Part shown: positions 57,230-64,000 of the stretch, piece after piece
Layout: each line of letters starts with the position of its first letter
How positions within the stretch are numbered: position 1 is the stretch's first letter
NCBI GenBank assembly: GCA_023627715.1
Contig: JAMAHW010000055.1
Span: 1 to 64,000 of the forward strand
From: Periconia sp. R9002
Lineage: Eukaryota; Ascomycota; Dothideomycetes; Pleosporales; Periconiaceae
Direction: 5' to 3'
Length of the DNA stretch: 64,000 nucleotides
Position numbers and translations under genes: made by a program
The notes under the pieces: generated by a model
What the model saw: only the letters and a program-made list of their open reading frames with translations
The model's database searches: none
Told to the model about the DNA's origin: nothing

Positions 57230-59612
57230 TAATAGCCGGGTTGCCTCGGATATGTTCATAGTAATGACGGCGTTGGTGATGACGGAGGCCGTGCCTAGGC
57301 ACTCGCTGCGTTTTTGATACCTGGGATCCAGCATATATCCGCTTATTTTTGTTGTAAATTGTTGGCCGGGATTCATGCCAGACTATTGTTCATTTAGCGG
57401 TCATGGTTCATCTACAGCGTATCTAGGTTTTGTTTGGATATCCCCCCCTTCCTATCCTTAATAATATTTCTGAAAGCATAGCACAGAGCTGGCACACTGT
57501 GGCCGGGACGGAACTGTCGATCTTTTACCATTCTTACACTTGATTGGAACTTGTGATGCAGACCCAACGCCGTGGATACGCCGCAAGCAATGTGACACGG
57601 TTTCAACATAAAAAAGGTACCTACATACTTCTAGAAGGTTAGAAAAGCAGCGTCGGCCAGTCGTCGGTATGCGCAGTCCGAAAGGAAGTTTCAGATCCCG
57701 ATCCCTGATGGGTTCCATGGCATTGTCCCCATTCCAGAGATGATCAATGGTAGTGTCCATGTATGAAACAAATGCGGACGATCACTCGACTCCGTTTTAC
57801 GCTTACACGTGAAGCCCAAAAGCTTACCTTCCGCATTGAGCAGGAAGCCACGATTATCGCCATTTCTGCCCCGCACAGATCGATACATATAGAGGATGAA
57901 ACGTGACAGACTGCAACGTCTGGAAAATGCTGCCACATGACGGATTGCTCGTTCTGTTGCCCTAACCGGTACAGGGCGTGGGTGGGTGGTGGAGGGAGCC
58001 ACTGGGCGGATCTAATCGTGATCGAGGCAAATCTGCGGTGGTACTGGGGCCTGGTTACACTGAAGGGGAGTATGGACAAGGGTCACACATGACGAGATTG
58101 ATGCCGCCAGCACAAGTACATTGTGTTGGTGCTTGTTTTGGGGGGTTTTATTTCAGATTCCTGTTGCAGACATAAGAAATGCAGGATTGAATGCAGGGGA
58201 GGTGTCCGAGGTCTGGCGTCTTGAAATGTATCATTCCAACGTGCATGTGGAGGTAGGTAGGTACTGTATGGGATTGATGATGTGAAAGTGCGGCGGTGGA
58301 GCGTTGACACGATACCGCCGACGGCATCTCTGAGCACGAGTGATCATCTAAAGTGAGGCATGCGACACTACCTTGCAACACCTGGCTGATTACCGTTGCA
58401 CTTTTTTCAAATCACAACCATGAAGCACATGGTGCGTGATGAAGAAAAGAACAATAATGATGATCGTTTTTGGACGTACCCCACGCAGGCCGCAGCAATG
58501 CCGACGTTGTTCCATATATGCTGGTTATTGAGACGACAATCTGGGTGAAAATGGCACTTGCAGGGCGCGGCAACGTCCGTTGATGAACATGGCAGCAGGC
58601 TGTTTCGGGCTAGACTGGAGTTCCCTAATAGGGGATAGCGCGGTGAGTCGAAGGTAACGGTAGCATGCCGGTCGCCAAAACTCACACCCCCAAATAAACC
58701 TTCCCCATCCAATTCGCCATCACCACCCTGTTATCCACGCAATCCAATCTTGCTGTGCCTGACCTGACGCGCCCGGCGAGGACAGGACTGGACGGGACAG
58801 GGCCATGCCACATTGCTTCGGCCTGCTTCCGTTTGAGAGCATTGTGGAGCGCATCGCATGGCATGGCCACTGTACTGTACGGTACCTGACCCCAGTTGCA
58901 ATCTCAATGTTTCTCCCCCCAATGCAGCATTGCCAGATCCACGCAAGCCACCCTTGCGTTGCTCATTGCATTGAACTGGCGCCGCCGCCGCCGGCCAAGG
59001 GCAGAAAGAATGCCCACGGACGGTGCCCACCCAGTCGCCGGAGCGTTCCCCTAGGACTTCTAGCGGATACAACCCTCTCCCTAGAATCCCCATAGGTAAG
59101 CCCGTACGGTACAACCATGCCTGCTTGGTAGTCATTTGCGACGTCGCTTGCCAAATGCCACCGGCCCTCGCCTGAAAAAAACGCTCGTCAATTGCGGTCC
59201 CCAGTGTGCCGGTCCTTTTGCTGCTCTGGTCTGGTCTGATCGCTGCAGTGCCATGTTGTCTTGTGTCGTGTCGCGTCGTGTCTGATATACTGGTTCCATC
59301 TGCAAACGACCATCCATCCATCCACCCCAATCCAATCCACCCAACCCCATCCGTCCATTCAACATTCACCAATTTCACTCGTTCGACCGGCCCCGCTGTC
59401 ACCATCAATAAAAAAAATAACACCATCCATCCATCCTCCTTCACCACCTTATGCCACCCTGTGCATAGCCTACATATGCTATGCCCCCCCAATTACTGAA
59501 ACCATTCAAAAGCCGCCGTAGGACCCTACCCTCGGAGTCTGACTGCGCCATCAACCACCACGCCAGTTCTCCCTCCGCCACTGACCGCAACCGCTGCCGC
59601 TATATAAAACCC
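57230..59612. other. Gene-free stretch upstream of the hexokinase-like gene
   Basis: No gene is supported. The 253-codon minus frame at 58731-59492 is Gly/Trp/Arg-rich without motifs and is antisense to the kinase promoter; I reject it. The last 350 bases have ccatccatcc and ccaatccaatccacccaa tracts. Confidence 0.5.
59601..59608 (+). promoter_or_regulatory. TATATAAA sequence just before the hexokinase-like start
   Basis: A perfect TATA-box sequence ends five bases before the chosen ATG (59613). If it is the real TATA box, transcription would begin downstream of that ATG, and the Met at 59661 would be the start. If the chosen start is right, it is a chance match in the leader. Confidence 0.3.
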
Positions 59613-61284
59613 ATGCTCGACTTTTGGCAGAGCCTATTAGCGGCTCTTGAACGTCTCGCCATGCTTCCCTCGCTTATTCATTCGGTACTTCCCTCACTTC
59701 CCTCTCGAAAACGCCTTCGAGATGTTGTGCGAACCTACGACAAAACCATGGACGATTTATTGCTCGAAACTCAGCGTCTCCTCGAGGCTCCCCTCGACCC
59801 CGCGAAGCTGCTGCACATGTCCGGGAGGCTACAGGATCAATTCGCACCAAAGCTCCAGGCGAGCGACATCTGCATGCTGCCTTCTTACAACCACAAGCTG
59901 CCCTCTGGTCTAGAAAAGGGCACCTACCTCGCCCTCGATGTCGGCGGTTCCACCTTTAGAGTCGCCGTCGTGGATCTCACTGGCCAGCAACCCGGTGCCA
60001 AGAGCATGCGCATTGTGAACATGAAGAGCTTCAAAATCGACAATTCGGTTCGTCACCTCCGTGGGACTGCATTCTTCGACTGGATGGCCGAGAAGATTGA
60101 AGCCGCGATATCGGACCCCCAAGTCAAAAAGTTACATGATGGCTCGCAAAAATTCGCTATGGGCCTAGCGTGGTCGTTCCCGGTAGAGTATGTCGGACCC
60201 ACTTGAGAAATGGCTGTATTGGGTTCTCGACTAACCTTGATATTCTCCGTTTACAGACAAACTTCGATCCGCAGTGGAAACCTACTCACCATGGGTAAGG
60301 GCTTTCTCGCTACAGAGGGCACGCTCGGGCAGGACCTGAGCGAGCTAATCATGGCCCCCTGCAGGAAGAGGGTGAGTTGTTGCTTCCGTTAGTTCCGATG
60401 GTATAGTTTGTTCAGGACTAACAGAAGGGTAGAATCTACCCGTGACGCTCGATTCAATAGTCAACGACTCCGCCGCAACCCTTTTGTCACGTGCCTATGA
60501 GGATCCAGCCACGAGGTTTGCGGTCATTCTTGGCACCGGGTTCAACATTGCTGTCCATCTCCCTACTTCAGCGTTGGCTAGCTCCAAGTACAAAGGCTAC
60601 CCACAGAAATGGCTCGATGAGGCTAAGCACGTTCTCGTCAACACCGAGCTTAGCATGTTCGGCAAAGATGTCTTCCCTCTGACCAAGTGGGACGAACAGC
60701 TCAATGCAGCCCACGACCGACCCGACTTCCAACCCTTCGAACACATGATCAGCGGCCGCTATCTCGGTGAGATCGTCCGCCTCATCATCGTCGACGCCGT
60801 ACGATCAGCAGGTCTTTTCAGCGGCGAAGTCCCAGACAAGCTCAACGAGCCCTATGCCCTCGACACAGGAACCCTTGCAGCCATGGAACTCGACGAGTCC
60901 AAGAACCTCACCAACGCCATCGCCCTCTTCCAGTCCAGGCACAGTCTCAGCAAACCGCCGTCTTACAACGACATCCACTTTGTCCGGCAAGTGTCGCAGC
61001 TCGTGTCTCACCGCGCCGCTGCCTTCCTCGCTGCCGGCATCCACGCTCTCTGGGCCCTCCGCATCAAAGCCGAGGGTATTACGCCAGCTAAAGCTGGAAA
61101 ACTGGCGATTGGATGCAACGGGTCCGTTATTGAGAAATACCCCCTGTTCCGCGGCCTGTGCCAGTCGCATCTAGATGAGCTGACGACAGCGTCTGGGGCC
61201 GAGCCCAACTCCATCTCGCTCGAGATTGCCGTTGAATCTGCCATTTTTGGCGCGGCTGTCGCCGTTTGCTGCCTTGAAGAGTAA
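59613..61284 (+). CDS. Atypical fungal hexokinase, candidate N-acetylglucosamine kinase (Hxk3 type), three exons
   Basis: Exons are 59613-60187, 60257-60371 and 60433-61284, with introns 60188-60256 (GTATGT...CAG) and 60372-60432 (GTGAGT...TAG). The product is 513 residues. An N-terminal hydrophobic helix (about residues 3-28) precedes the kinase fold. The phosphate-binding motif near 107-120 reads Leu-Asp-Val-Gly-Gly-Ser-Thr-Phe-Arg, where ordinary hexokinases have Gly-Gly-Thr-Asn. Ser-Phe-Pro-Val-Glu-Gln-Thr-Ser is rebuilt by the first intron. The catalytic base is Asp242 in Val-Asn-Asp-Ser, and Gly-Thr-Gly-Phe-Asn lies near 265. These differences mark the divergent fungal group that includes Hxk3-type GlcNAc kinases and regulatory hexokinase-like proteins such as XprF. 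The deaminase and transporter next door favour GlcNAc phosphorylation. The start is uncertain: ATGs at 59481 and 59661 are in frame. Confidence 0.85.
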
Positions 61285-62764
61285 AAGCATCTGCATCTTT
61301 TTGCTTTGTGTGCGTGCGTGCGTGTGCAACTTGTAGCTGTTGCTGCTATTTCTATACTATACCCCTTCTGCGTTGTTTCTGTACATACGCGACGGATTTT
61401 TTCCCTTCTCTTCACCATTTGCCTCTTTTCGCGGAATTCCATGCGCAGTTTTTGCACGGGTTCTGCAGGGGTTTTTTTTTTTTTTTGCAGACTTTGGCTC
61501 ATCATTGTCATCATTGTCATCATTTTTCGTTAGCATCCATCATCAGCATCATCATCATTGGGTATCTCATCATCATTTTCTTATTATCTTCGTTTCTCGA
61601 CATGGAATCGACGACGCACGACGTACGATGTAGAATTGGCAAAGAGGAAACGATTTTGCGGGGAATGCTTTTTTCCATCTTGATGCGTTTGGGAAGAATA
61701 GGAAGATGGGGGAATGGGCACATGGACGGCGTTTTTTTTTATTATCATTTTCTTCTCCACCATGCTAATCAACACATTGTTTCTCTCTCTCCCTTGCTAC
61801 AAACCTTTTTTAAATCTTGGTCAGGTGATGATTGTGACCAGTGAGGCAGTAGATGCGATCAATCAATCAGTCCATCAATCAACACCAAGTATTTTCACAC
61901 TTTCGGTGTATCCTCCTTATCTTTACAAAAAAAAAGCACAGAACTCGAGCAAAACACCCAAAAAAAACACCGCTCCAAAAATCCATCAATCAACCACACC
62001 AACAACATATATACCACCAGTCACCACACACCGTAAAATCCCCCTTCTCTTATTTATCGAACTATAGAAACCAAGCACACCACCACCACGCACTATCCAC
62101 CATGCACCATAACTGACAAGACAACCAAGAACCGTGAGAATCCACTAGACGAAACACTGCCCACCCACCTACCCTCATCTTTCCATACATAGCATGTATG
62201 TATGTATGCGTGTGGGAACGTGGAACCGTGGAACCGATCCGATATGTCCACACCCTTACACCCTTCTTTCCCCCTCCCCCCCCCCTTCTATCCTTCCCCA
62301 TCCTCTTCTAGCCCTTCCTTTCCCCATCCCCTCCTTCGCTTCGCTTCGAATATGCATGAACACGCCGGAACTGACCCGAACCGAATGAAACCAGCTCTAC
62401 GCTGCCTCGAGAGGTACCTAGGCTTGCTTACAGAAGTCCAGTCAGCTCAGCGTTCCATTGCCATTTATGCAGTGGGAGTGCGGTGGGAGTGCGGCGTAGT
62501 CCGTCCGTCCGTCACTCACACCTCATGTTCGATATATGTATGCATGTATGCATAAGTACGGATATAGGTAGTGTGTCATGTCAGTCAGTACCTAGCTAGG
62601 AGGTAGCATGATGTGTAAGCTCAACCGAGGTTCGAGTGGATATACATACCTGCATATGCACGTATGCTTAGGGTTAACGACGGAGGATGGGGGGGGGATG
62701 TAACCTCACCTCACCCTCGCGGCAGCGGTAGCCGATGGTACCGTACTTACTTACATGTGCATAT

Positions 62765-62794
62765 CATATGTATGTATGTATGTAGGTAGGTAGT
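62765..62794. repeat. (TATG)n-(TAGG)n tetranucleotide repeat
   Basis: Tatgtatgtatgtatg runs directly into taggtaggtag. A related gtatgtaggtaggtaggtaggtaag tract lies at about 62851-62875. Both are non-coding microsatellites. Confidence 0.75.
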
Positions 62795-63100
62795 TACATA
62801 TTAAGTAACCAATGCCGAGTCGCTAAGCTGGAGTGGGGGCCGTGTTGGAGGGTATGTAGGTAGGTAGGTAGGTAAGTTGTGGGGTTTGGAGCAGGCTGGT
62901 TTAGGGTGAAGAAGGAGTGAGAGGGAGAGGGTGTGAAGGGCGAAAGGGGGATGGATGGATAACGGTCCGTACAAACAAACAACACCCAAACCCGTTACAT
63001 CCTAAATCCAAATCAAACTCAACGACCTGGGCTTGTATTATCTCTATCGTGGTACATACATGGCACTATTTTTTAGGGGGGTGGGGAGGGGGGGTCCTTT

Positions 63101-63122
63101 GAATGAATGAATGAATGAATGG
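63101..63122. repeat. (GAAT)5 microsatellite
   Basis: Five tandem GAAT units lie in non-coding DNA. Confidence 0.8.
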
Positions 63123-63397
63123 GCGAATGTTCATTCTCTATGCTTGGGAAAATATAGATATGTATGGATATGGAGATTTGTAGGAAGGAATCTTTCCCTT
63201 TTCTTTTTTCCTGTGGTTAGTGGTTCGGGGAGCGGAAAGGAGAGGGGGAAGGGGGGGTCTATTTACTTACTTAACGTGTGAGTTTGTATGGTAGGAATCG
63301 TCAGCGGTGTAGTCGGTCGTAGTAGCGTAGTGAGTTCCATGTTATATGTCACGCTCGTTTCTGCATTATCATCCTAATCCTACAAGAAAGAAAAACA

Positions 63398-63440
63398 CGA
63401 CGACGAAGACGACGACGACGACAACGACGACGATGACGAT
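63398..63440. repeat. (GAC)n/(GAT)n trinucleotide tract
   Basis: A run of gacgacgaagacgacgacgacgacaacgacgacgatgacgatga. It generates the poly-Val stretch of a spurious minus-strand frame. Confidence 0.8.
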
Positions 63441-64000
63441 GAGTACGTACCGTATGTAAACCATCCCCATAAAAGAGCCTTGAGAGAAACGAAGGATGAT
63501 GATGTCTGGTCGGTCCAAAACCGTCATGCCATGCATGCTACATATCCGCACATACAGAACATTCATGTATATAGCAGCACTTATACCATGGTTGTTTGAT
63601 CGGTTATGTATAAAAATATCAATCTCATACATACACGCTACCCTACCTTCCATACATACATGACATGCAACGCTCGGAAACCGGCATCCAGCATCCGTGG
63701 CATTGATCCCTCCGCACGTGCATTGACGTTGCATGTTTCTTAAACAAACAACATGCAGGGTGGCAGAAAAAAAAAACGGCATGGAGGTACACATATAGCG
63801 TATGTGGTATCTGACATGTAGTATGTAGCATAGTAGTAGTAAAAAAGAGTTATCTCCGAAAAGTAATGCATCCTCGTTCTCTAGATCTGTTTCTCGTACG
63901 TCTGTCTCTCTCCGTCTCACCGCTTGTCACAGTTATCCATCCCCCCCCTCCCTCCTTCCTTTCTTCCAAGCAAGCAAGTGGTTTAAAAGCTACCTACCCA

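Larger units (their letters stand above)
61285..64000. other. Gene-free right end with many simple repeats
   Basis: I see no supportable gene in these 2.7 kb. The kinase 3' flank is T/G-rich (tgtgtgcgtgcgtgcgtgtg, a T14 tract near 61472-61485). C/A-rich DNA follows (61860-62110), then TATG, TAGG and GAAT tetranucleotide repeats (62180-63122) and a GAC/GAT trinucleotide tract (63398-63440). The 183-codon minus frame at 63369-63920 ends in Val/Phe runs made by that tract and is rejected. Confidence 0.55.

Noticed and set aside
58731..59492. 253-codon minus frame upstream of the hexokinase-like gene
   Set aside because: Gly/Trp/Arg-rich without motifs and lying over the kinase promoter with ccatcc repeats.
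63369..63920. 183-codon minus frame at the right end
   Set aside because: Its poly-Val/Phe end comes from a GAC trinucleotide repeat; no motif.

Overview
This window is nuclear DNA from a filamentous ascomycete (Pezizomycotina, possibly Dothideomycetes; the class is a guess from gene style only). The evidence is short spliceosomal introns (about 44-140 bases) with GTAAGT/GTATGT donors and CTAAC/CTGAC branch sites, together with single-copy fungal genes: NCA2, a Rab8/Sec4 GTPase, RPT6, a VNX1-type exchanger, vip1, EMC10 and D-ribulokinase. I built gene models by joining open frames at splice sites and checking phase. No tRNA, rRNA, CRISPR array or intact transposon was recognised.

Layout. 1-8850 is gene-poor: the 3' end of an acidic ORF cut by the window edge, a DUF3632-like gene, a secreted RNase of the T1/F1 family with all catalytic residues, and a weakly supported single-pass membrane protein. 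8850-24261 is conserved housekeeping: NCA2, Rab8/Sec4, a PA-TM-RING ubiquitin ligase, a vacuolar cation/H+ exchanger and RPT6. 24667-42915 is the standout: two giant genes transcribed divergently from a 705-base gap. One encodes a 2648-residue TcB-TcC (SpvB/Rhs) fusion and the other a 3183-residue TcA, so together they make up all parts of a bacterial-type ABC (Tc) toxin complex, embedded between ordinary fungal genes. The TcA gene carries a fungal intron. 44144-51207 returns to core genes (MFS transporter, vip1-type RRM protein, D-ribulokinase, EMC10).

52585-61284 holds glucosamine-6-phosphate deaminase, an UNC93-like MFS transporter (divergent from the deaminase) and an atypical hexokinase. 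Together these look like part of an N-acetylglucosamine catabolic cluster: uptake, phosphorylation and deamination/isomerisation, with the deacetylase not seen here. 61285-64000 has no gene I can support and contains microsatellites. Several 3' flanks of convergent genes are G/T-rich on the sense strand, with sharp switches between the two genes.
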